Assembly (NCBI RefSeq): GCF_011397635.1
Contig: NC_064770.1
Location: 27,359,603-27,423,602 of the forward strand
Origin: Epinephelus fuscoguttatus
Taxonomy: Eukaryota > Chordata > Actinopteri > Perciformes > Serranidae
Length of the DNA: 64,000 nt
Direction: 5' to 3'
Shown here piece after piece: positions 47,900 through 58,985 of the stretch (position 1 is the stretch's first letter; every line of letters begins with the position of its first letter). The notes beneath the pieces are model-generated. The model was not told the origin of the DNA and searched no databases. It was given only the letters and a program-made list of their open reading frames with translations. Both the position numbers and the translations under genes were made by a program.

Positions 47900-49484
47900 G
47901 TCATAAGATATGCAAAAAAATCCTCCGCACACTGACATGGACTTTACTATCGAAATTTAATGAAGGGAACAACGCGTTTCGCGTTTAGCGTCATCAGGTT
48001 CACCTCATCAGGTCTGACCTAAGCATTCTCAGGTGTGTTTAAATGCTTGCTGGTCACATGACCAATTTCATTTTTTCTTTTTTTCTCTTTTTTTCTCTGT
48101 TTGTCTAAGCAAGACTCAAAAAAAATATACAAAAACAATACAATTACATACATCATGAAGCTGAAAAAGTATGCATCAACCATGGTATAAGTTAAAAACA
48201 TAAGAATTTCAATGCATGAATAGCAAAGTCTACTTACACAATCAATATTACACAAAGCGAGGATAAGAGGTAGAATTACTACAAATTATTCTATCCTAGC
48301 TTGAGACCACCAGTACCTATATACAAATACCTTTATGCAGAGGAACCATATAACAGGACATGAATAATATACATTGATAATATATATCCTGCAAGTCTAT
48401 CCTTTACTCACTACTCCGCAGATAGTGCAGGCTCGACTTTCCCTACATAGGACAGTACAGCTTTCCTAAGCTTTCTTTTATGTATCCTACGGGGCAAAAA
48501 ATAAGCAAAAACAGGTTAAAGAAAACAACTCAAATCCTGTGAATCATTCATTCCAAAAGGTTCAACAGTAGACAGTTCATTAATCCAAAACGCTTCCCTT
48601 CTCAGGAGCTGCTTAATGATGTTCCCCCCTCTCGGATTAGGCAACACTCTTTCAATTCCAATGAATCTAAGGGAAGCTGTAGAACCATGATTTTTATCTT
48701 TATAATGTCTTGCGATGGCGTAATCAAAATTATTATTTCCGATAGCCGCTTTGTGCTCAGCAATCCTCAACTTCAGATTACACTTTGTTTGACCAACATA
48801 CATCAAGCCACATGGGCAAATAAGCACATAAATTACATGAGTGGAAAGACAATTGATAAATTCTTTTACATTATATTTCTTTCCGGAATGGGGATGATTA
48901 AATGTTTTTGTATCAAATGTGTTGGCACAATGTGCACATTTTCCACATCTATAATTCCCATAAACTTGCTGAGAAAGCCAGTTGGTTTGTTTTGGTTCAC
49001 TATACATGGAACTGACAACAGTGTCTCTCACATTTCTGCCTCTCTTGAAACAAAACAGAGGTCTGGAGGCAGATAGATGGTTTAGGCTCGGGTCACATTC
49101 TAGTATTTTCCAATGTCTATCCTTGCTTTGTGTAATATTGATTGTGTCAGTAGACTTTGCTATTCATGCATTGAAATTCTTATGTTTTTAACTTATACCA
49201 TGGTTGATGCATACTTTTTCAACTTCATGATGTATGTAATTGTATTGTTTTTGTATATTTTTTTGAGTCTTGCTTAGACAAACAGAGAAAAAAAGAGAAA
49301 AAAAGAAAAAACGAAATTGGTCATGTGACCAGCAAGCATTTAAACACACCTGAGAATGCTTAGGTCAGACCTGATGAGGTGAACCTGATTACGCTAAACG
49401 CGAAACGCGTTGTTCCCTTCATTAAATTCCGATAGTAAAGTCCATGTCAGTGTGCGGAGGATTTTTTTTTACATATCTTATGAC
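47900..49484 (-). mobile_element. Penelope-like element with ~360-bp inverted arms
   Basis: Arms 47900-48258 and 49126-49484 are inverted copies, both carrying the ACGCGTTTCGCGTTTAGCG palindrome-rich segment. Between them, on the minus strand (49031-48516), is a GIY-YIG endonuclease domain: IYVLICPCGLMYVGQT, then LRIAEH and later RREAFWINEL. The reverse transcriptase part is absent. This is the 3' part of the element only. Confidence 0.8.
48516..49031 (-). pseudogene. GIY-YIG endonuclease domain of Penelope-like element
   Basis: This is a 171-codon open frame. A Cys-rich segment (CGKCAHCANTF) precedes the GIY-YIG core (YVL…YVGQT), the catalytic-type Arg in LRIAEHK, and a downstream WINEL block. 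This order (zinc-binding linker plus GIY-YIG) is that of Penelope-like C-termini. No reverse transcriptase lies upstream, so it is an orphan domain. Confidence 0.75.
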
Positions 49485-49520
49485 ATACAAATAAAAGTTT
49501 GGGTCTTGGGATGATATGCA

Positions 49521-49870
49521 TTTGGAGTTTAGAATCATAAAGTAGTTGGTTATGCTTTGTTGATGCAGGTGGTAATTTCTGCTGTTAAACAGGTCAAAAG
49601 AAAGCTAAACGTCTCGGTTAAAACTGGGCATAGACTTTGTTTTTAGATGACTAGCTACATTTATCTTTAGTTCCAACAGTGATTTCTGTTTCAGTGTTTG
49701 GACCTGCTCTATACTGAAAGATTGTGCTACAGCACTGCTGTTCAGGTAAAACCACAATAAATAACAAACACAATAAAATGTGTCATTAGTTTCCTTCGTT
49801 TCATTCCAACTAGTCCATACCATAGACTGTATAAATAATGAACCTGTGACTGTGACTCCACCCATTGGTT
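49521..49870 (+). other. Distal 3' flank of locus 6
   Basis: It is homologous, inverted, to 18881-19210 near locus 3. The minus-strand frame 49865-49605 is a duplicated non-gene (see locus 3 flank). Confidence 0.6.
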
Positions 49871-50389
49871 TGTGGACTGGTTTGTGGATTTTGAAGCCTG
49901 GAATTTAACATTTCGGCCGTGTCCAACTTGGTTTTCTTTTCCAGTCAGAAGTGACCATATTTGGGTGAGGGGCTGGCCCTGTGGAGGAGCTGGGGTGGAT
50001 CTGACTGGGAAGCAGAGGACACTACTGGCAGACAGCCTGTCACTCAAACCAGCCATTAACTTTAAGCTTTAATTAAATGTAAACAGGTAAGTTGTAAGTT
50101 CACTCCCTATAGCTGTCATGAAGAGGAGAAAAATTAGCTATGGAGAGCAAAAGTGTTTTTCTACCAGGCTGTAAATATATTTATTCCTGCTGTAAAGTTG
50201 GGCCTTGTAACACGGGGGTCTGTGGAGATCCACTGGCTTATATGAGAGAGAGAGCACAACCTGGTGCTTTATCCATGTGCATGTTTCCCAAACTCAGTCA
50301 CAGGGTGGTGCTTGTCAGTAGATGGAGAAAATATGCAGCAGTGTCTGCAGTTCAGGTAGGCAGTCTGCTGCCATGGTTTTTTGCCCTTT

Positions 50390-50963
50390 GAGAAACTAAA
50401 ACACATCTGCACAACGGACAGTCACCTCAGTATCTCCAAAGCTTTTCATTGGATCCATTGGTGTCCAGGAGCTGCTGAAACCTTTGTGTGGGGGCTGGGC
50501 ATTCTGGAGGGACTTTCCAGCTTTTAAAAATTAAACACTATTATTTGGGTCATGTGAGGCTGTAGTTCAAGGTGTGACACACCTGACCCACAAAGCCCCC
50601 ACATGCCTGTTAACGATCTGCCCTGAGATAAAATTCTGTCAAATCACACAACCCAAAGGAAACCAAAAGGATGCTGAAAATATTACAAGCTGTGTGGTCT
50701 CAAAAGATACGCATCAATGTAGAAAACACCAAACAAGCATTGACAACTACAGGACACACTTAGGTATACTAACCATGTCTTTGCGACACACTTGGGAACG
50801 TCAACTCACACTTGTTAATTGCTTTGATTTTTCTACAGGAGACTATAGTTCTTTAGTCACAACAAGATAAAAAGGGACTTTGACAACTATAAAAAGCTTA
50901 ATTTCTCAGTTTCAGAAGCATTACGTGAAGTAAACCATCACCTCCACAGCACAACCACAGAGA
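50390..50963 (+). promoter_or_regulatory. Locus 7 promoter region and 5' exons, donor mutated
   Basis: This segment is homologous to the locus 3 upstream region. The ISRE position reads GAAACCAAAA (50659-50668) instead of GAAACCGAAA. Exon 1a ends at 50763 (TTAG|GTATAC). Exon 1b runs 50839-50962, but its donor is AT (CAGAG|ATAAG at 50963) where locus 8 has GT. The frame starting at 50574 is conserved with 62002 only because it lies in this promoter/UTR segment. Confidence 0.6.
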
Positions 50964-51932
50964 TAAGAAGCTTTGAAATTATATTTATACTGCTAAATGT
51001 TGGATTTAAGTTTTTTTAGGATGGACAGGTTGAACAAAGTACGAGAAAATACCAGAGAGTACAGTCATTTTGAGGTAGATGAGTCTGGTAGCTGTTTACC
51101 CAATCGTCTTAACAGGTTTAAAATAAGTGGGTCAATTTAATTTTAATTTCTGTCTTAAGTTTGATCAGGTGAAAGTAAAAAATGCCTGTACACCTTTTCT
51201 TATTTTGTTTGTTAACCTTTTTTCTTTCACTTTCCCTTCTTGAACACATTTATTGTATATTTTCAGCTATTTCATTTAGAATTAAAAATAGTCATAAATA
51301 ACAGATAGTGTGCTCATGCAGCATGTTGAGTCTGAACGTGGAAATAAATGTTGTGAAATATTAAGTCCCAAAACTGTTTTTGACATTTGGTTTGGTTTTA
51401 GGTAATAAGGTGTAAAAATGTTTCTTTTTTACATGTTGCCTCAACATCTTATTGTAGCCATGGGATATACATTCTCCAAATCTGAACCCCGCCCACCTTC
51501 TCCTGAGAGTAAGCTACGCAGAATATTACAGAACATTGTTTAAACTTATACAGATAGAAAATAGACATTCTTCATTTGTGTCAAAATGTATGGAAAATGT
51601 TGTATGTATGTATTTATTTGTATTACATAAACATTACACTTGCTCTTTGTCAGCTTTTGATGAACAATGGAGGAACATACCATGGGGGTGAGTGATGTGT
51701 TTAATGTTTTGGTGCCTCTGGTGTACAATGGCTTTTCTTCAACAAAATATTTTTAAGACCAAAATTGGACAACTGCACACACTCATTTGTTGAGACTACC
51801 TTGTGTTTTGTCATTCTGTGATGACATGTTCAGTGGAGATGGTCAGGGAAAGGAAAAAAAATGGCTAGTCTATCATCTCTAAGGGAGATGCAGGACACTG
51901 GGCAGCTCCTTTAGTGTCAGGCTGTTTCACCT

Positions 51933-52532
51933 CAACCGAGGAAGTTCAAGTATCTCAGGGTCTTGTTCACGAGTGAGGGTAGAATTTAGTGTGAGATGGA
52001 TCGGCAGTTTGATGCAACTTCTGCAAGTCCATCGTGGTGAAGAGGGAGCTGAGCCAGAAGGCGAAGCTTTCGATTTACTGGTCTATGTAAGTCCCAACCC
52101 TCATGATCATGAGCTCTGGGTAGTGACCGAAAGAATCTGACACAAGCAGCTGAAATGAGTTTCCTCCGTGGGGTGGCTGGGCTCAGCCTTAGAGATAGGG
52201 TGAGGAGCTCAAACATCTGGAGGGAGCTCGGAGTAGAGCCACTGCTCCTTTGCATCGAAAGGGGTCAGTTGAGGTGGTTTGGGCATCTGATCGGGATGCC
52301 TCATGGGCACCTCCCGCTGAAGGTGTTTCAGGCACGTCCCACTGGTAGGAGGCCCCAGGGCAGACCCAGAAAATGCTGGAGGGATTACATATCTCATCTG
52401 GACTGGGAATGCCTTGGGGTCCCCCAGGAGGAGCTGGGAAGCGTTGCTGTGGAGAGGAACGTCTGGGGTGCTTTGCTTGACCTGCTGCCCCGTGACCCGG
52501 CCCTGGATAAGCGGATGAAAATGGATGGATGC
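51933..52532 (+). mobile_element. RTE/Rex3-like LINE C-terminal fragment
   Basis: It encodes EMSFLRGVAGLSLRDRVRSS…QLRWFGHLIGMP…GRPRKCWRDYISHL, a C-terminal segment frequent in teleost LINEs, and ends in ATGGATGGATG. TTCACCT on both sides (51926-51932, 52533-52539) is a target duplication. The uninterrupted site is seen in locus 8 near 63310. Confidence 0.75.
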
Positions 52533-52656
52533 TTCACCTGCAGTGTGTGAAGGAGAGATATTACAGCTCCTGTCTCTCTGCTGCTGTCAGACTTCACAAC
52601 CAACACTATGCACAAACCAAAACTGACAATCACCAATCATGTGCAATATCAGTATA

Positions 52657-53087
52657 TTGTCATGAACTGGCTCAGTGTTCAGACAAACAAGGGAAACCAC
52701 ACAAGTAATTCTGGTTAAAGTAAAATCAATTTATTTGACCAATATTAAAAATTACAGAAAATAAGTTGAAAAGTGTAAATCAGTATCATCAGTGATGTAA
52801 GGAGTGCTTGGGTGGAATGAATGTGTGGTGTACTGTAGGTGAGTGTATGGGAAAGCAAATCAAACTAACGTGACAAAATAACCCACAAACCCTGTTAGCC
52901 AGGAGCAGAGAGAGACTGGAACTGATACATCCAGTCCTCTATATCGACTTAGTGGCTAAATCAGAAAACCGGATTCAGGTGTGGCTCATCCTCCAGCCAC
53001 ACCTCTGTACGCTGGACTGCCTCCTGCAGAGGAGCAGAAAAAAGGACACCACAGGAACAACCACCAAAGAGGGAGGATTCATCACAA
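52657..53087. mobile_element. 431-bp MITE with TA target duplication
   Basis: The ends TTGTCATGAA and TTCATCACAA are inverted. The empty site in locus 8 (AGTATATACTAAAC near 63438) shows that only a TA was duplicated, pointing to a Tc1/mariner-type element. Confidence 0.75.
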
Positions 53088-54876
53088 TATACTAAACTAT
53101 TCAATATCCATACTTTCTGTGTGCAGTAATGTGAACTCAGCCATTCAGTCTGTCTGTTTATTATATTTTGCTCTTTTCCTGTTTACTCGTTTCTTATACA
53201 TTGCTTTTTTTTAACTGATGCTGCTTCTTTTGCACTGTCCCCGTTGCAGCTGTAACAATGCAGATTTCCCCTCTTTGAGAGCCATATAGGATTATCTTAT
53301 CTTAAATCAAAACTCTAATCTAACCTTTTCTTTATTGAACAGTAACAAAGACAGAGACCTGCAGTTTGCAAGTGATTATCAGCCTCATAACAGTGAGGTC
53401 CAGCAGCTCAGAATTCTGATTCATGGACCCACTGGTTCTGGAAGGTCCAGTTTCTTCAACTCTGTTGACAGCGCTTTACAAGGCAATGTCACTGGTCGGG
53501 CTTTGGCAGATGCAATCTCTCACGACAGCTTCACCCTAAAAGTATGACTCGCTTTTGAATGTGGTTTAATCAAGGTCATGTATTTCAAGCACTGTAAAAC
53601 TTGAACAACTCTTGCATGCACTTGTAATGACAACTGCAGTCACTAGGGGACTGAAGCTGTCTGAGGGGCAGGGCCAAAAAAATGAAAGAGGCCACCAGCT
53701 GTGTTCAGTGGGCATCAGTGTGCAGAAAGTTTTCTAGCATGTAGGGAAGCCTGTATTACTTTTTATGCATTGCAGTGTACAGATCAGACGAGCAGCAGTG
53801 ATGCAACTAGTTGTGATGAAACTGATGAGCAAGACACAAACTGCTATATGGCCATCACTCAATAGGTGGCACTGTTGTCCTTATAACTGCACTTTTCTGT
53901 GTTACAGTACAAAAGTTACAAAATCCAAAAAGGAGGACCAGGGACGTTTTACCCTTTTGTCTTCACTGACATCATGGGCCTTGATAGGGATACCAACAGA
54001 GGAGTTTCTGTGGAAGACATCAAACTGGCCATGATGGGACACATTAAAGATGGATACACTACTGAATTCATTAAACTCTGTTGGATATATTTCAGTAAAT
54101 CAGTCCAGCTTTGAGATCTGTTTAGCACTAACAGTTTTACAAAAATCAAAAAGTGGAAACTATTTACATGCAAAGGTCATTTTTTTTAATTTAATTTCAC
54201 ATTGTTTTCCAGTTCAGTCCTCTCTGTAAAATAACAGAGGATGATAATTACTACAACAATGACCCCACTCTGAAGGACCAAGTTCATGTTCTGGTTTGTG
54301 TCATCTCTGCTGAGACATCAAGCATCCTGAGTGATGAACATGTGAATAAGATGAAGGATGTCAGACTGGCAGCCAGAGACATGGGTAAGAGTTATAGGGT
54401 TAGTTATTGAGTTTCATAAGTTTAATCCAATAACCTGACAAACAATATCTTGATTAAACTGGATTCTGCTCTGTATCGGCAGGAATTCTTGAAGTGGCTA
54501 TTCTCACCAAAATGAATGAAGCCTGTCCAGAGGTCAAAAAAAGCATACAGAATGTGTATAAGAGCAAGTACCTGAAGAAACAGGTAAGTTAATAAAGGTG
54601 AATGAGTTGTTATTCAAGTTGGAATATAAGTCTGTTTTACATTACATTACACAAAAATCTCCTTTGATCAGCTCTTTGCTGTCATTCCTTAAATGTTGAA
54701 TTGTTTGTATTTAGATGGAGAAAATAAAGGTGGTGCTGGGTATTCCACTGTACAGCATCTTTCCTGTGAAGAACTACCACTCAGAGATCGACACAGACGA
54801 TGACAATGATACACTGATACTGAGTGCACTGAGATGCATCATTAACTTAGGAGAAGACTTTGTCAACGACCAGTAG

Positions 54877-56093
54877 ACCTCCATACTGCTGACAAATCTT
54901 ACTTTACAGACAAATCTCACTCAATCTTAGTGAGAAAAAAGTCAGTCTGTAGCATAAAATGGGCTTTTTGGTTTTTATTTGCATACATGTAATACACAGA
55001 GTATCCATTAGTGGTTCGTCTTACTTTGCTGATGAAGTATTAATAAGCTGTATCATACTTATTATGCATTATCTATGCTAGTGTGTTTTGTTGTCTTAGC
55101 TGGTAATTTTAGTGTTGTAGTCTCTCAGTAGCCTAATCATGAATCTGGTGATGAGCAGGTCAGAAGACATGTCTAGGTTAAAATTGGGCTAAATTAGGTT
55201 CAGAAGTGTAACTTTTTTAGTCTCTTGATTACATATTCTGTCTATGTTTGAAACTGCTTTATAATGAGACATTGTGTTACAGTACTGCTGCTCGGCTGAA
55301 TCCACAATAAATGATAGTACTGAAGTGCGTCACTAGTTTCCTTTGACTTCATTCCCTCTTGTCCATGAGTAGACTGTGTTGTAATGCAGCCCACTGGAAG
55401 TGACTCACACTGCTGCCAAGTTTACTTTTGCTGCTAGAGAAATGTTAATTTATGAGTCTCGACCAACCCATCAGAGCCTTGTCTATAGATCTAACTCAGT
55501 CGCACACAATCTGGAAGTTTACATCACTGTGAAGACTAGGCTACAGGATTATTTAAGAAACTCTTCAAGTAGGCCTATAATGAGCACAGAACACTTTAAC
55601 TACAGATGAGTTACTTTATTTTGATTATGCAGATGCTTACAGTAATAAAACAGTAATATCAACCAGGTGTAATAAATCCAATCAAAACAGAATTATTAAA
55701 AGTACACTTGCAGCTTAAATCATTTCCAGCAATTACAAAAACTGTTTCATTTTAGAAGGGAGCTGTTGTTAACTAAAGCAACACATTCTCACTCTGACCT
55801 CGTCACATATTGACGTTTGGTCATGGACTTTCCACGTCCACGTACGACGTGCAAGGTATCCTGAGTGCTTTGGTTGTTGATGTTCTCGGACACTGTGTCA
55901 AGTTGTGCCTGTTTACTACATTGTCTTCTTTCAAAGTACGCTTCCATTTTCATAGGAAATTTACAGTTTACATACAGTCTCTTTCAAAATAAAAAAAAAA
56001 TGTTTCGGACTAAAGAACAGGTTTTGGTATCTTAGGCGAACACTGCTCTCTCAGATGAAAGTTTGTGTTTGTTGGACCCATCCACCATCTACT
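54877..56093. other. 3' flank of locus 7 and intergenic DNA
   Basis: The first ~500 bp is related to the 3' flanks of loci 3 and 6 (for example TTTTAGTCTC…CACAATAAATGATAG near 55220-55320). Beyond that I see no gene. Confidence 0.5.
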
Positions 56094-57607
56094 ATGAGGG
56101 GCCGCCAGGGACATTATTCAGAATTACCTCTCACACACACATGTGAAATGCTCTTACATACACTACTGAAACACTCTCACGCACACTACTGAAAAATTAT
56201 TCGCTCGCATACACTACTGAAACACTCTTACACACACATGTGAAATGCTCTCATGTACACTACTGAAATGCTCTCACACATACAAGTAAAATACTCTCAC
56301 ACACACTGCTGAAACTCTTTCATATACACTACTGAAATGCTCTCACACACACTACTCTAACACTTTCATATACACTACTGAAATGCTCTCACACACACTA
56401 CTGAAACGCTTTCATATACTTTACTGAAATGCTCTTACATATACAATTGAAATCTTCTCATACAAACAACTGAAATGCGTTTTACAAACACAGTTGAAAC
56501 ACTCTCATACATACAACCGAAATACTCCTAGAAACACAACGGAGTTCACAGCAGGTCTTAGACCTGCCTCATAGGCAGTAGCATAGGGCACCAATGTCTG
56601 TTGTGCGCTCATGCCCCTAAAAGGAAAAAATTAATAAATTTTAATTTTTTTCATTGCAAATGAACAAAGAAAGAAATAAACATTATTTCATCTGCCCTGA
56701 CCTGCGTTTCTACTGTGCAAACTGAAAGTTAGGGTTTGGTGCACATCACAGTGTCATAGAGACTGCTAGACTGTCAAGAGGCAGATATCTATTTTCACAT
56801 TTTATTTCATAATGGAAAAAGCTCCAAGACTTCACTTATGCAAGGAAGAAACAGGAAAGATGAGGAGGAAAAAAAAGCCTAATATAGAGGTATGTTGTCC
56901 TATGTTAACATTAAAATGCTGTTTTGTGTGTAGACATTTCATTCGTAGCAGCAGTAGCTGGCTAAGCAGCAATAAAGGAAGATAATAGGCTTGTTTGGGA
57001 TGAACTGTGCCTCGCCTGGAAAGCAGACGAGATCAGGTGGCAGCAGCAAGGGACAGAGACAAAAAGCTGTGGTCAAGTTGGACAGTTTCCAGCAGCCTTC
57101 AGTCGTCTTCTTCTTTTTGTTTAATTGCAAGTAGTAATTAGGGTTTGAGCTGCATTATCTCTGTTGTGTTTCTAAGTGTATTTCAGTCATATGTATGAGT
57201 GTTTCAACTGTGTATGTAAAACGCATTTCAGTTGTTTGTGTGAGACAATTTCAGTAGTGTATGTAAGAGCATTTTAGTAGTGTAAACGAAAGCGTTTCAG
57301 TAGTGTGTGTGAGAGCATTTCAGTAGTGTATATGAAAATGTTTCAGTAGTGTGTGTGAGAGCATTTCAGTAGTGTATATGAGAGCATTTCAGAAGTGTGT
57401 TTGAGAGCATTTCAGTAGCGTGTGTGAGAGCATTTCAGTAGTGTATATGAGAGCATTTCACATGTGTGTGTAAGAGTGTTTCAGTAGTGTATGCGAGCGA
57501 ATAATTTTTCAGTAGTGTACGTGAGAGTGTTTCAGTAGCGTATGTAAGAGCATTTCACATGTGTGTGTGAGAGGTAATTCTGAATAATGTCCCTGGCGGC
57601 CCCTCAT
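56094..57607. mobile_element. 1.5-kb inverted-repeat element with tandem-repeat arms
   Basis: The ends ATGAGGGGCCGCCAGGGACATTATTCAG and its inverse enclose arms of about 430 bp. The arms are built from degenerate ~20-bp units: CACACACTACTGAAATGCTCT at 56130-56540, and inverted TTCAGTAGTGTGTGTGAGAGC at 57170-57570. The core (56545-57165) has no convincing transposase; short frames there are not recognisable. The class is unknown, but the architecture resembles the element at 24188-25968. Confidence 0.75.
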
Positions 57608-57764
57608 AATCTACCGCCCTACTCAGACTTTCACCATCTTTTTTTTTTCACTTTTAATTTTTATTGATTTTCCTCATTTTCACATATGCATCAACAAACA
57701 CAGCACACGTGCCATTAAGGACAGTAGAAGAAACAAATATAATTAAAAGAAAGAGTAATGTCCT

Positions 57765-58135
57765 GGGGCGGCACGGTGGTGTGGTGGTTAGCACTGTTGC
57801 CTCACAGCAAGAGGGTTGCCGGTTCGATCCCGGGTGTGGGAGCCCTTCTGTGCGGAGTTTGCATGTTCTCCCCGTGTCAGCGTGGGTTCTCTCCGGGCAC
57901 TCCGGCTTCCTCCCACAGTCCAAAGACATGCAGATTGGGGACTAGGTTAACTGATAACTCTAAATTGTCCGTAGGTGTGAATCTGAGCGTGAATGGTTGT
58001 TTGTCTCTATGTGTCAGCCCTGCAATAGTCTGGCAACCTGTCCAGGGTGTACCCTGCCTCTCGCCCGATGTCAGCTGGGATAGGCTCCAGCCCCCCCACA
58101 ACCCTCAAGAGGATGAAGCAATTAGAAGATGAATG
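57765..58135 (+). mobile_element. tRNA-derived SINE-like repeat
   Basis: The head is GGCGGCACGGTGGTGTGGTGGTTAGCACTGTTGCCTCACAGCAAGA, with B-box GGTTCGATCCC. The body CAAAGACATGCAGATTGGGG…CTGGGATAGGCTCCAGC is one of the most abundant repeats in teleost genomes, as I recall. Confidence 0.7.
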
Positions 58136-58149
58136 AAAGTTTCCATTTA

Positions 58150-58985
58150 TCTTAATTCTTGCGGTGGGCAGTTGATATAGTCTTTATGCATTGTACCGAT
58201 TTACTGTTAAATCCAAACCGTTACAACACTTGATATAAAAATCTCCAATTTACACAGTCAAATGCTTTTTCAGCATCTATGCTTACTAATATAGTGCTTT
58301 GTTTTTTATGTTGTGCTTGATCTATAATGTGCAAAGCTCTTCTGACATCGTCCTGCATTTGCCGCCCTCTTATGAATCCTGTTTGGTCTTCCTCTATAAT
58401 TTCTGTTATGAGTTCAATCGTTTTGAAATGATTGTTCTATATATTTTATAGTCCACATTTAATAGCGAGATAGGTCTGTAATTCCCACAGTGCTCTTTAT
58501 CTCTTCCTTGTTTGGGAATAACTGTAATTATTGCTTCAGTTAAATGCATTTTAGTTCTTTTAAGACTCGTTGTATTCCATATTGTGTTTCATAACAACAT
58601 TCATATCTCCCCCGCATATTAAGATTCCCTTTGCTTCTACAGCTATGACATTGAACAAGGACTTGAAGAAATTTTTGTCACTCTCTGGGGGTGCATATAT
58701 ATTTATCAATGTTATTGGTTCATTTTCTAGTCTACCCTTTACTATATCTTCTATACCTTCTCTATCTCTGAGTTCCTTTTCATAGTCAAATTGAATTGTG
58801 TTTGATATTAATGTTACGACCCCCCTTCTGTGTCCCTCTTTATATGAACTATAATATAGGTTCCTGTAGCCGTTTCTTTTTAATTTACCATGCTCTGACT
58901 GGGATAAATGAGTCTCTTGTAAGAATGTGATTTGTGCTTTTTCCTTCTTCAATTTTTTCATAACCCCTTCTGTTCAGTGACATTA
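58150..58985 (-). mobile_element. L1-type LINE fragment (endonuclease and reverse transcriptase pieces)
   Basis: On the minus strand, 58961-58560 encodes an APE-type endonuclease segment: FLQETHL, RRGVVTLISN, LINIYAPP and GGDMN. Directly after it (58500-58160) come reverse transcriptase-like pieces (EEDQTGFIRGRQMQDDVRR and VSIDAEKAFD). The part between is deleted and frames are broken. Confidence 0.75.

Larger units (their letters stand above)
47547..49520. mobile_element. Insertion complex in the 3' flank of locus 6
   Basis: Compared with the flank of locus 3, about 2 kb is inserted between CTCAATATCC and TTTGGAGTTTAG. The outer layer begins TCCTGAGACCC and ends GGGTCTTGGGA, imperfect inverted ends of a DNA element. 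Inside it lies a Penelope-like element. ACATACAAATAAAA occurs both at about 47818 and at 49485, the likely target duplication of the inner element. Confidence 0.65.
51835..53310 (+). mobile_element. CR1/Rex1-group LINE 3' end in intron 3 of locus 7, twice interrupted
   Basis: It shares [10 protein letters not shown]…VKERY…AVRLHNQH-type sequence and the (TTATC)n-like end with 63180-63705 in locus 8, in the same intron and orientation, so the insertion predates the split of loci 7 and 8. Here it is interrupted by a second LINE piece (51933-52532) and a MITE (52657-53087). Confidence 0.7.
51460..54876 (+). pseudogene. IFI44-like locus 7 (clade II, altered GTPase motifs and lost splice donors)
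   Basis: Exons are 51460-51508, 51654-51687, 53343-53541, 53908-54060, 54213-54384, 54483-54583 and 54715-54876. Every exon is open. The N-terminus [16 protein letters not shown] is a strong N-myristoylation type (Gly2, Ser6, Lys7). The P-loop reads GPTGSGRSS, with Lys changed to Arg. G3 is FTDIMGLD. G4 reads TKMN, with the specificity Asp changed to Asn. Nine bases including the donor after the G3 exon are deleted (…GGATACACT|ACTGAATTC at 54060). Read-through gives 17 more codons and a stop at 54112-54114, a 162-residue product. The upstream exon 1b donor is also mutated. Most likely a pseudogene; a truncated decoy protein is an outside possibility. Confidence 0.85.

Noticed and set aside
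50574-50870. Conserved 98-codon frame also found at 62002
   Set aside because: It lies in the duplicated promoter and 5' non-coding exons of loci 7 and 8. Conservation is explained by duplication, and the frame crosses splice donors.
56130-56540. Second CRISPR-like repeat array
   Set aside because: Contiguous degenerate units forming one arm of an inverted-repeat element; no spacers.
57773-57830. Possible tRNA gene (B-box GGTTCGATCCC)
   Set aside because: The body continues as a long, very common SINE-like repeat; the head does not fold as a proper tRNA end. The same applies to 34845-34905.
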